The notes: generated by a model from the letters alone, not told the origin. DNA of 14,672 nt from Patescibacteria group bacterium UBA6257 (GCA_002440845.1 DJVL01000004.1:1-14672); one strand, 5' to 3'. Shown: positions 1 through 5,540, numbered from the stretch's first letter. Made by a program: numbers and translations.

Positions 1-1470
1 TATGCCAGCTCGAGTGGTTCTTATACTTCTTTAAGCCGATGTCAAAATGAATGCCAAGCGCCAACTTTTGATTTTTCGCTTTCTAATAGCGGTGATATCG
101 TTGTTTATAAGCCAAATTCAGGAAGCATAAACGTTTCTAATGTTATTTACGCTAATTTAATTAGCGGTAATTCTCAGCTTGTTAATTTTTCGCAAACCGG
201 ATTGCCGAACGGCGTAAGCGCTGATTCTCTTTCTTCCTGCTCTCCAAATTGCTCCCGGAATAATAATTTAATAATTTATTCTTCTGCGGCTATAGGCAAT
301 TTTCCTGTCATTGTTACTGGTTTTTCCGAAGGTATAAGCCGCACCACTTCCTATAATTTAATTATCAAACCAAATTATCTTAACCCGATTTCTGTTTCTT
401 GTTGGGCTTCTCCCAGTTCCACCCAAGTTAACCAGTATGTTAATTTTTACAGCAATGTTTCAGGCGGCAGCGGCAATTATTATTATAGTTGGTCCGGAGT
501 AGCTTCAGGCAACTCTTCTACCTATTCAAGGTCCTTTAGTTCCAGCGGTTATTACACAGCTTATTTGACGGTTACTGATTCCCAAAGCAATTCTGCCAGC
601 GCTTCTTGTTCAGTAAATATTGAAGGCGCTACTTCCCCTACTTTGAATTTTTGGGCTGACCGATACTCTTTAAATCAAGGTGAATCAACCTATCTTCGCT
701 GGACTTCGGAAAATACCAATTATTGCACAGCTTCTAATGGCTGGAGCGGAAATAAAAGCACTTATGGCTATGAAATAGTTTATCCTAACGTTAACACCAC
801 CTATGATTTGATTTGTTACGGCAACAACGAGCAAGTAAGTCGTTCTTTAACTATTTATGTTTCTTCTTTTTCTGGCAATAATCTTAATCTTACAAAATTA
901 GGAAGGAACTTATCCAGCGGGGAAAGAATTTATAGTAAAACTATTCGTGTAACCAAAGGAGAGGTAATAGAATTCTTTTTGACAGTTGCCAGCGGCAATA
1001 AAGATTTGCAAAACGTGGTTGTCAAAGATATTTTGCCATCTTCTTTATCTTATATGGCTGGCACTACCAAAGTTGACGGAGTCCTTCAAGCCGATACCAT
1101 TACTACTTCCGGTCTTGTTTTGGGCAATTTAGCGCGAGGCACGACAAAAAATATAACTTTTCAGGCCTTAAGCAATGATTCTGGATATTATTTGAACTTT
1201 ACCAATACTGCCGAAGCTACAGCAACAGGTGAAAATAAAGCTACTGATAGCGTTTCTATCACTTTCAGTTTAGTGGCTGGAGCTTCCACGGTAAAAACAG
1301 GAGCAGAAGAAACTTTTATGATTTCTTTTATTGTCAGTTTAATTTCATCTGTTTTTCTTTGGTATTACTTTAAATTTAATTCAAAAGGAAAAATAGTTTT
1401 TGCCGGCTTGGAAAATAAAATAAGAGAAAGAAATTTAAATTCTCTGCGTCGCAAAATGATAAAAAAATAA
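1..1470 (+). CDS. Cell-surface protein with Ig-like, PKD and DUF11-type domains and a C-terminal membrane anchor (5' end outside window)
   Basis: The frame is open from base 1 to the TAA at 1468-1470, giving 489 visible residues, so the true start lies upstream. Numbering from the window edge: residues ~20-125 form an Ig-like block (FDFSLSNSGDI, then GLPNGVSAD and SCSPNCS); ~131-207 a PKD-like domain ending in YLTVTDSQSNSAS; ~213-287 another Ig-like domain with the pattern LRWTSENTNYCTASNGWSG; ~293-424 a DUF11/conserved-repeat domain (FFLTVASGNKDLQNVVVKD). A hydrophobic segment at ~439-458 (FMISFIVSLISSVFLWYYF) followed by a Lys/Arg-rich tail is a C-terminal anchor with the tail in the cytoplasm. 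This architecture is known for CPR and archaeal surface proteins thought to act in adhesion or as envelope stalks; the ligand is unknown. The Ser/Thr/Asn/Tyr-rich composition fits an extracellular location. The domain calls are by eye. Confidence 0.85.
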   Translation, partial: YASSSGSYTSLSRCQNECQAPTFDFSLSNSGDIVVYKPNSGSINVSNVIYANLISGNSQLVNFSQTGLPNGVSADSLSSCSPNCSRNNNLIIYSSAAIGNFPVIVTGFSEGISRTTSYNLIIKPNYLNPISVSCWASPSSTQVNQYVNFYSNVSGGSGNYYYSWSGVASGNSSTYSRSFSSSGYYTAYLTVTDSQSNSASASCSVNIEGATSPTLNFWADRYSLNQGESTYLRWTSENTNYCTASNGWSGNKSTYGYEIVYPNVNTTYDLICYGNNEQVSRSLTIYVSSFSGNNLNLTKLGRNLSSGERIYSKTIRVTKGEVIEFFLTVASGNKDLQNVVVKDILPSSLSYMAGTTKVDGVLQADTITTSGLVLGNLARGTTKNITFQALSNDSGYYLNFTNTAEATATGENKATDSVSITFSLVAGASTVKTGAEETFMISFIVSLISSVFLWYYFKFNSKGKIVFAGLENKIRERNLNSLRRKMIKK

Positions 1471-1500
1471 ATCCTCATAAATTCTAGAAAGAGATAAAAC

Positions 1501-1536
1501 AAAAACTGCCTTTGAAAAATCAAGGCAGTTTTTGTT
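1501..1536. terminator. Bidirectional intrinsic terminator
   Basis: A 12-bp stem (1501-1512 with 1522-1533, AAAAACTGCCTT / AAGGCAGTTTTT) has a 9-base loop. It has T-rich sequence on the right and, read on the minus strand, T-rich sequence on the left. It can end both the surface-protein gene and the opposing tRNA-His gene. Confidence 0.85.
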
Positions 1537-1537
1537 T

Positions 1538-1614
1538 TGGGGTGACCGACGGGACTCGAACCCGTAACCTCCAGAGCCACAATCTGGAGCTCTGCCAATT
1601 GAGCTACGGTCACC
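1538..1614 (-). tRNA. tRNA-His (GTG)
   Basis: The minus strand folds as a full cloverleaf. The anticodon stem CCAGA/TCTGG carries loop TTGTGGC, anticodon GTG; the T arm is ACGGG TTCGAGT CCCGT. The acceptor reads GGTGACCG...CGGTCACC, so an encoded G-1 pairs with C73, the histidine identity element. The 3' CCA is encoded (1538-1540). Confidence 0.97.
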
Positions 1615-1654
1615 ATCTATGAATTTATTAAAAAATTTTTTCCCTGTAAATTCT

Positions 1655-1683
1655 ATTATAAAGCAACTTTTCTTTTCTTTCAA
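1655..1683 (-). promoter_or_regulatory. Promoter of tRNA-His
   Basis: On the minus strand a -35 TTGAAA (1683-1678) lies 17 bases from a perfect -10 TATAAT (1660-1655). Transcription would start about 34 bases before the mature tRNA 5' end. Confidence 0.7.
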
Positions 1684-1771
1684 GAAAAAAAATGTTAAAT
1701 TATAAACTAGTTTTTTAGAATTGAACGAGTTGTGTTATACTAAAACAATACGGCTCCTCTTTATTTATAAG

Positions 1772-2268
1772 ATAAAACTAAAAAAGAAAATTATAGCAAT
1801 AAATTTACGGAAATCAGGGTAAAGTTATAGCGAAATACAAAAAATTAAAAGTTTCAAAGGGGATTTTAAGTGGGTGGCTTTGTGATGTTAAATTAAAACC
1901 AGAGCAAGAAAAACGGCTTTAGGGAGAAAAGAAACAAAGAAATGCTTATAGGTTGGCAAAATTTAATCAGAAAAAGAATAGAAAGAACTAAACAAATCAT
2001 AAGCGAAGCCGAGAAAGAGCTTAGATTACTTGCCAAGAATTCTTTATTTTTACCGGGTTTAATGTTATATTGGGCAGAAGGAGATAAATCTGGAAGCAAC
2101 GAAGTGGTAAAATTTACTAATTCTGATTCAGTAATGGTTAAATTAAAGAAAAAATCAATTATATAACGGAACTTGTGCTATCAAAGTAAATAGTGTTTTT
2201 CTTTAGAAGAATTAAAGGATGGAAACTAGAATTTTTTAAAAAAATGGGCATAGAAATAAAAGAAAAAA
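1772..2268 (+). pseudogene. Decayed HTH-family protein gene (several frameshifts and stops)
   Basis: No intact frame exists, but protein-like blocks follow one another in shifting frames: INLRKSG, a TAA at 1820, SYSEIQK (frame 2, to ~1841); then KLKVSKGILSGWL and KLKPEQEKRL, a TAG at 1920, NAYRLAKFNQKK (frame 0); then RIERTKQIISEAEKEL and LMLYWAEGDKSG...VKFTNSDSVMVKL (frame 1, to ~2155); GTCAIKVNS (frame 2, 2168-2192); and FFFRRIKGWKLEFFKK (frame 0, to ~2268). The order (a SYSEI...SKG.LS.WL helix-turn-helix, a basic linker, an LYW.EG.K...NSD block, a GTC.I..NS...RRI.GW end) matches what I recall of an uncharacterised HTH protein family common in CPR genomes. The region between the NSD and GTC blocks looks deleted. 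An extended -10 (TGTTATACT, 1733-1741) upstream may be its old promoter. It ends right against tRNA-Arg. Function of the intact family is not known to me. Confidence 0.75.
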
Positions 2269-2271
2269 TAT

Positions 2272-2348
2272 GCCCCTGTAGCTCAATTGGAAAGAGCGAG
2301 GGGTTTCTAACCCCTAGGTCGCAGGTTCGAGTCCTGCCAGGGGCGCCA
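2272..2348 (+). tRNA. tRNA-Arg (TCT)
   Basis: Full cloverleaf: acceptor GCCCCTG/CAGGGGC; D arm GCTC-AATTGGAAA-GAGC; anticodon arm AGGGG-TTTCTAA-CCCCT with anticodon TCT; T arm GCAGG-TTCGAGT-CCTGC; discriminator G and an encoded CCA at 2346-2348. Confidence 0.97.
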
Positions 2349-2422
2349 GAAGTATATACTATACTGAGCGTCTCAATTTATTTCTACTTATTTTCTTTTA
2401 TATCTTTCAGTGTTTTTGTATT

Positions 2423-2495
2423 GGGCTGCAGCGTAGTGGCTTAACATGCTTGCTTTGGGATATTGAAATATGGGTTCAAAATTGTTCAATGTTTA
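2423..2495 (+). pseudogene. Degenerate tRNA-Pro (TGG)-like remnant
   Basis: Blocks typical of a bacterial tRNA-Pro appear in the right order and spacing: GGGCTGCAGCGTAGTGGCTT (acceptor 5' side and D arm), CTTGCTTTGGGA (anticodon stem and loop, anticodon TGG), then TGGGTTCAAA (T arm). The 3' halves do not pair: the anticodon stem CTTGC faces TATTG, the T stem is mostly mismatched, and neither a matching acceptor 3' side nor CCA is present. It sits in line with intact tRNA genes. It cannot be a working tRNA as read. Confidence 0.55.
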
Positions 2496-2616
2496 TATGA
2501 AAAAGAAAACATGTAAATATTGTATAAACGTTATCCAGAATCAAAATTTGGTGTTGTTTTTATAACTAAAAATAAAGTCTAGTGTAACAACTGGTACTCC
2601 GAAGGAAGACCTTATC

Positions 2617-2690
2617 GGGCCTATGGTTTAATGGCAGAATACGACATTCGCATTGTCGAGGTGGCGGTTCGATTCCGCCTAGGTCCACCA
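2617..2690 (+). tRNA. tRNA-Ala (CGC)
   Basis: Acceptor GGGCCTA/TAGGTCC contains the G3-U70 wobble pair that marks tRNA-Ala; discriminator A73 and an encoded CCA (2688-2690) follow. The anticodon arm CGACA-TTCGCAT-TGTCG gives anticodon CGC and the T arm is GGCGG-TTCGATT-CCGCC. The D stem (GTTT/GAAT) is weak, with two wobble pairs. Confidence 0.93.
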
Positions 2691-2752
2691 AATTGAATTA
2701 GTATCCTCGCTCGGTTGGGATTTGCCCAGCCTCGCGGAAAGGTTTTTGTTCC

Positions 2753-2771
2753 TGCCGCGCTTCGCGCGGCA
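2753..2771. repeat. GC-rich perfect hairpin, possible dispersed-repeat unit
   Basis: TGCCGCGC (2753-2760) and GCGCGGCA (2764-2771) pair perfectly around a TTC loop. TTTTG/CAAAA flanks can extend the stem. There is no adjacent T tract, so it does not read as a normal terminator. It lies in an unusually GC-rich patch (about 2700-2815) just after tRNA-Ala that also holds near-duplicate GGATTTTCGTC / GGATTTCGTC words. The rest of 2691-2955 shows no gene. Confidence 0.5.
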
Positions 2772-2959
2772 ATCAAAATTCGCAGTCCGGATTTTCGTCA
2801 AAAAAAGTTCGGATTTCGTCTAACAAACATCACCAATTGTGACTTTTTTTGTTTGACAAAAGAATTGTCTTAAGTTTTTTCCGTCCGGTTTTATGGATTT
2901 ATAATTTTTTTATTTTTATATTCACCTGACTATTAAAACTGCAGGAACATTAATTATAT

Positions 2960-2988
2960 TTGACAAATTATAAATAGTATGATACGAT
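2960..2988 (+). promoter_or_regulatory. Sigma-70-like promoter upstream of the parS region
   Basis: TTGACA (2960-2965), a 17-base spacer and TACGAT (2983-2988). The expected start is near 2995. No gene follows on this strand before 3812; the first structure downstream is the hairpin at 3014-3048. Confidence 0.55.
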
Positions 2989-3013
2989 TTAATTATAAAC
3001 ACCCACCGGTTTG

Positions 3014-3052
3014 CGAAAAGCGCTGATTTTAAAAATCAGCGCTTTTCGTTTA
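3014..3052 (+). terminator. Strong hairpin, probable terminator
   Basis: A near-perfect inverted repeat (3014-3030 with 3032-3048; arms CGAAAAGCGCTGATTT / AAATCAGCGCTTTTCG) is followed by TTTAAGTTT. The U tract is interrupted and modest. With the promoter at 2960-2988 it would define a transcript of only about 55 bases. Confidence 0.6.
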
Positions 3053-3080
3053 AGTTTAAAGAGTAAATGTTGATTTAATT

Positions 3081-3096
3081 TGTTTCACGTGAAACA
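3081..3096. other. parS-like ParB-binding site 1
   Basis: TGTTTCACGTGAAACA, a perfect 16-base palindrome that fits the established bacterial chromosomal parS consensus at every position. Confidence 0.85.
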
Positions 3097-3111
3097 AATT
3101 GAGTTGTAAAA

Positions 3112-3127
3112 TGTTTCACGTGAAACA
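3112..3127. other. parS-like ParB-binding site 2
   Basis: A second identical palindrome TGTTTCACGTGAAACA, 31 bases start to start from site 1. It is followed by extra half-sites GTGAAACA at 3132-3139 and 3144-3151. Confidence 0.85.
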
Positions 3128-3180
3128 TTGTGTGAAACAAAGTGTGAAACATTGATAAATAAAGGGTTTTTAGGTTTTCC

Positions 3181-3243
3181 ATAAAAAAATAGCTTAACCA
3201 TGCGGAAACTAACCGTTCAAGGTTAGTTTCCGCTTTATTAAGC
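3181..3243 (-). terminator. Terminator for yraN (minus strand), between the two parS repeats
   Basis: A 13-bp perfect stem (3202-3214 GCGGAAACTAACC with 3221-3233) has a 6-base loop. It is extended by an outer GCTTAA/TTAAGC pair (3192-3197, 3238-3243). Read on the minus strand it is followed by TATTTTTTT (3191-3183), a good U tract; on plus the tract is poor. If used, the yraN transcript includes the second parS repeat as 3' UTR. Confidence 0.7.
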
Positions 3244-3272
3244 CAAAAAATTTAGAAAATTCAATTTTACAT

Positions 3273-3288
3273 TGTTTCACGTGAAACA
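3273..3288. other. parS-like ParB-binding site 3
   Basis: TGTTTCACGTGAAACA, the first palindrome of the second repeat copy. Confidence 0.85.
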
Positions 3289-3303
3289 AATTGAGTTGTA
3301 AAA

Positions 3304-3319
3304 TGTTTCACGTGAAACA
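3304..3319. other. parS-like ParB-binding site 4
   Basis: TGTTTCACGTGAAACA, the second palindrome of the second repeat copy, followed by half-sites GTGAAACA at 3324-3331 and 3336-3343. Confidence 0.85.
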
Positions 3320-3352
3320 ATGTGTGAAACAAAGTGTGAAACAAAATTATTT

Positions 3353-3754
3353 TTAATATTTAATAAAGACGTCTTTATAGTGATTAATAGATAAATGCTC
3401 TCCGGCTAAATCTGACTTATAAATTTTTATTGCTATTAAATCAAACCGCCAAGGTTTATTTTCCAAGTTATTTTTACTTAAATAACTTAGAAATGCCTTT
3501 TTCAATCTTTTAATCTTTTTCGTAGTTAATTCTTCTTCAGGCAAAAGAGAATCTTTGGTAATTATGACCCTTGTTTTAACCTCAATAAAAACATGCCCTT
3601 TTGTTTTTTTATCAAAAGCAATGATATCAATTTCACCCCATTTTTTCTGAAAATTTCTCTCAATAATTTTATACCCATTTTTTTCTAAAAATAAAACAGC
3701 TTGTTCCTCGCCCCAAATACCAATGTCTTTGTTGTTTTTTTCTATATTTTCCAT
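3353..3754 (-). CDS. yraN: YraN family (UPF0102) endonuclease-like protein
   Basis: The 133-residue protein has the usual length and motifs of the UPF0102/YraN family, small predicted nucleases with a restriction-endonuclease/Holliday-junction-resolvase-like fold and no firmly assigned role. Visible motifs: GEEQAVLFLEKNGYKI.ERN (residues 15-34), GEIDIIAFD (40-48) and VFIEVKTR (55-62), which supply the acidic and Lys residues expected of a PD-(D/E)XK active site (E16, D43, E58, K60), then WRFDLIAI (102-109). The ATG at 3754 has no Shine-Dalgarno. A -10 TATAAT (3774-3769, minus) would put the transcript start only about 8 bases upstream, so the mRNA is nearly leaderless. It diverges from the RiPP cassette; its terminator lies beyond the adjacent parS repeat. 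Cytoplasmic. Confidence 0.93.
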   Translation of the reverse strand: MENIEKNNKDIGIWGEEQAVLFLEKNGYKIIERNFQKKWGEIDIIAFDKKTKGHVFIEVKTRVIITKDSLLPEEELTTKKIKRLKKAFLSYLSKNNLENKPWRFDLIAIKIYKSDLAGEHLSINHYKDVFIKY

Positions 3755-3762
3755 TACTTTTG

Positions 3763-3800
3763 TTATTTATTATACCTTAAAATTATGATAACGGATAATT
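3763..3800. repeat. 38-base direct repeat, copy A (includes yraN -10)
   Basis: Identical over 38 bases to 6257-6294 (TTATTTATTATACC... ...GATAACGGATAATT). Read on minus it carries TATAAT at 3774-3769 and serves as the yraN promoter region; the -35 is weak (TTATCC at 18 bases). The copies bracket the RiPP cassette and the metallopeptidase gene. Confidence 0.92.
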
Positions 3801-3811
3801 GAAGTTTGTTC

Positions 3812-3840
3812 TTGACAAAAATAGAAAGAAAATGTATATT
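3812..3840 (+). promoter_or_regulatory. Promoter of the RiPP cassette
   Basis: Perfect -35 TTGACA (3812-3817), 17-base spacer, -10 TATATT (3835-3840). The start would fall near 3847, about 55 bases before the maturase start codon. Confidence 0.8.
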
Positions 3841-3902
3841 AAAAATAATTGAATATTGTAACTTGAAAATTTAATATAATTTTTGAAAAGGAGGACTATG
3901 TG

Positions 3903-5258
3903 ATGAAAACACTTAATTTAGACTCTAAGAAAGTAAACCAGAGAAAATATGAATATAGCTATACAATGGATAGTTCTACGGTTCTCAGAAATGATACATT
4001 GATTGTTAAAGATAACAATGGTTATATTATCTATTCGCCATTTACCGGTATTATTACGAGAGTACCCGAATTTCCTAAAGAAGGAACTGCCATCGAGGAT
4101 ACTTTAAAACGAAAAGGATTTTTTAAATCAGTTTCAAATACCATTCATCAAGATACTAAATGGTCAGGATTTACATCGCTTACACTTTTACTTACTAGAA
4201 AATGTAATTTGCGTTGTATTTATTGTTATGCGTCGCCATCAGTTGATGGCCCGAGCATGTCCTGCGATCTTGCGATAGATGCACTCAACTGGTTTGTGCA
4301 GCAAAGCCAGAGATCAAAAATTAGGATAACTTTTCATGGAGGAGGCGAACCTACATTAGAACAAGCACTTATTCAAAAAATAGTAGGTCGGGCAGAGGAA
4401 ATTAAAGGAAATCACTTAGTTCATTATTTAATTGTTACAAATGGTACTACTACAAGAAGTTTTTTGGATTGGATGATGGATCATAAATTTGCTATTACTT
4501 TTTCTATAGATGGACCTCCGGAAATTCAAAACAGGAATCGTCCTTTTATTGATGGATCGCCATCAAGTCAAGTTGTTGAGAACAATATTAGATATCTTGT
4601 GGCAAAAAATTATCCTGTGGGAATAAGGCTTACCTATTCATCCAAAGATGATATAGTTCAGATAGTTCGATATTTTGGCGAGTTGGGTATTAAAAAAATT
4701 CATCTTGAACCACTTTTCCCCTATGGGCGTTATTACAATAGAGTTGAATTTGGAAATAGCAGTGAATATAAAGTATTTTCGCCAGAGACAAACGACTTAT
4801 TAATCAAATTTTTAGAAGCAATGGATATCTGTAAAAACTATGGAATGAAGATTTATAATGGGCATATTATGCATTTTAACAAGGGGGTGGGGTATTTTTG
4901 TGGAGCCGCTAGTGGAAAAGCAATGGTTGTTACTCACGATGGTTTACTTACGGGGTGCCTTGAGGTTGTTGATTCTAAAGATAAGGATATAAAAATATTC
5001 AAAATTGGTAATTGGGTTCCAGGCGAGAAAAGATTTGAGCTAGACATGGATAAAATTTCTATTTTACAAAAAAGACATGCTGATATTTTATCTATCTGCA
5101 AGAATTGTTTTGCACGATATGTTTGTGCAGGTGGCTGTGCGGTTAAAGCAGTGAGAGCAAATCAAGGATTCTTTGGAAGAGATATCTCTTATTGCGGCTT
5201 TACTCGGGCTTTTGTACCAATTCTTGTTAAGAGAATAGCTGCGATTAGCAAAATTTAG
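3903..5258 (+). CDS. Radical SAM/SPASM peptide maturase (RiPP thioether-forming type)
   Basis: This is a 451-residue protein. The chosen ATG at 3903 lies 8 bases after a perfect AGGAGG (3889-3894); GTG at 3900 is possible, and an ATG at 3898 is followed directly by TGA. Residues ~20-75 (YIIYSPFTGIITRVPEF...LKRKGFF) resemble the N-terminal leader-binding (RRE/PqqD-like) region of such maturases. The radical SAM core has TRKCNLRCIYCYA (CX3CX2C, C101/C105/C108, [4Fe-4S] for S-adenosylmethionine), FHGGGEPT (145-152), LIVTNGT and FSIDGPPEIQNRNR. The C-terminal SPASM region has YFCGAASG (C333), GCLE (C352), ICKNCFARYVCAGGC (C399, C402, C408, C412) and YCGF (C431), ligands for auxiliary clusters. 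Enzymes of this layout install Cys thioether or related links in ribosomal peptides. The Cys-rich precursor follows 35 bases downstream, so it is the probable substrate. The exact chemistry is not provable here. Confidence 0.93.
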   Translation: MKTLNLDSKKVNQRKYEYSYTMDSSTVLRNDTLIVKDNNGYIIYSPFTGIITRVPEFPKEGTAIEDTLKRKGFFKSVSNTIHQDTKWSGFTSLTLLLTRKCNLRCIYCYASPSVDGPSMSCDLAIDALNWFVQQSQRSKIRITFHGGGEPTLEQALIQKIVGRAEEIKGNHLVHYLIVTNGTTTRSFLDWMMDHKFAITFSIDGPPEIQNRNRPFIDGSPSSQVVENNIRYLVAKNYPVGIRLTYSSKDDIVQIVRYFGELGIKKIHLEPLFPYGRYYNRVEFGNSSEYKVFSPETNDLLIKFLEAMDICKNYGMKIYNGHIMHFNKGVGYFCGAASGKAMVVTHDGLLTGCLEVVDSKDKDIKIFKIGNWVPGEKRFELDMDKISILQKRHADILSICKNCFARYVCAGGCAVKAVRANQGFFGRDISYCGFTRAFVPILVKRIAAISKI

Positions 5259-5293
5259 CCTTAAATTTAATCCAAAAAGGAGGTGTGATTATT

Positions 5294-5458
5294 ATGATTA
5301 TGCAAATTAAAGTTTTAAAAGCAAAATTTCCAAAAGAGTTGGCTCTGGACATCATGGCTATTGGTCCCTGCCCCGGAGACGATTGTAATACTGATACAGG
5401 GGGTTGTTTACCAGCAGATTCAAGTTGCGGACAGGATTGTTCTTGCCCAAGCGACTAG
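5294..5458 (+). CDS. Six-cysteine RiPP precursor peptide
   Basis: The 54-residue peptide starts at ATG 5294, 8 bases after AGGAGGTG (5278-5285); the second ATG at 5300 is too far from it. Residues 1-24 (MIMQIKVLKAKFPKELALDI...) form a basic, amphipathic leader-like part. Residues 25-54 hold all six cysteines (26, 31, 38, 45, 49, 51), six Asp and no Lys or Arg, with Gly, Pro and Ser. Asp follows five of the cysteines at +3 or +4: C26-D29/D30, C31-D34, C38-D42, C45-D48, C51-D54. It lies directly after the SPASM maturase, probably co-transcribed, and before a strong terminator. The position, leader/core split and Cys pattern fit a ranthipeptide/SCIFF-like or sactipeptide-like substrate. No double-Gly cleavage motif and no transporter are visible. 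Biological role unknown. Confidence 0.88.
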   Translation: MIMQIKVLKAKFPKELALDIMAIGPCPGDDCNTDTGGCLPADSSCGQDCSCPSD

Positions 5459-5462
5459 TGGT

Positions 5463-5492
5463 AGTTATCGTTACGGCTAACAACGAATAACT
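5463..5492 (+). other. Imperfect hairpin after the precursor gene
   Basis: AGTTATCGTT and AACGAATAACT pair with one bulged base around a 9-base loop, just after the precursor stop. It may protect the 3' end of the precursor mRNA; there is no U tract. Confidence 0.4.
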
Positions 5493-5504
5493 ATTTATTA
5501 TCAT

Positions 5505-5540
5505 AGGACTAGATCATAGAATATGGTCTAGTCCTTTTTT
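5505..5540 (+). terminator. Intrinsic terminator of the RiPP cassette
   Basis: AGGACTAGA (5505-5513) pairs with TCTAGTCCT (5527-5535), extended inward by four more pairs (one G-U) and followed by TTTTT. It overlaps the last codons of the convergent peptidase gene. Confidence 0.9.

Larger units (their letters stand above)
3081..3151. repeat. parS-containing direct repeat, copy 1 (71 bases)
   Basis: Identical to 3273-3343 except one base (T at 3128 against A at 3320); the copies start 192 bases apart. It contains palindromes at 3081-3096 and 3112-3127. GTGAAACA then recurs at 3120 (the right half of the second palindrome), 3132 and 3144, an exact 12-base period. Confidence 0.95.
3273..3343. 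repeat. parS-containing direct repeat, copy 2 (71 bases)
   Basis: Copy of 3081-3151 with one substitution. GTGAAACA occurs at 3312, 3324 and 3336 with the same 12-base period. It ends 9 bases before the yraN stop codon. Confidence 0.95.

Noticed and set aside
202..204. TTG as the start of the surface-protein gene
   Set aside because: The frame is open with matching Ig-like sequence back to base 1, so this is an internal Leu codon and the true start is outside the window.
1365..1683. Minus-strand open frames over the surface-protein end and tRNA-His
   Set aside because: They read through the terminator and the tRNA gene and have no recognisable protein features.
2193..2444. 83-residue open frame starting GTG 2193
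   Set aside because: Only its first ~25 residues are protein-like (the end of the HTH-family pseudogene); the rest is translated tRNA-Arg and spacer.
2531..2539. DnaA-box-like TTATCCAGA
   Set aside because: A single imperfect box with no cluster nearby; not enough to call an origin.
2853..2905. TTGACA at 2853 with TATAAT at 2900 as a promoter
   Set aside because: The spacer is about 41 bases, far too long.
3081..3343. CRISPR array or IS ends
   Set aside because: Only two long copies, internal perfect palindromes that match parS, and no regular spacer-repeat pattern.
3898..3903. ATG at 3898 as maturase start
   Set aside because: It is followed immediately by TGA; ATG 3903 has the better spacing from AGGAGG.
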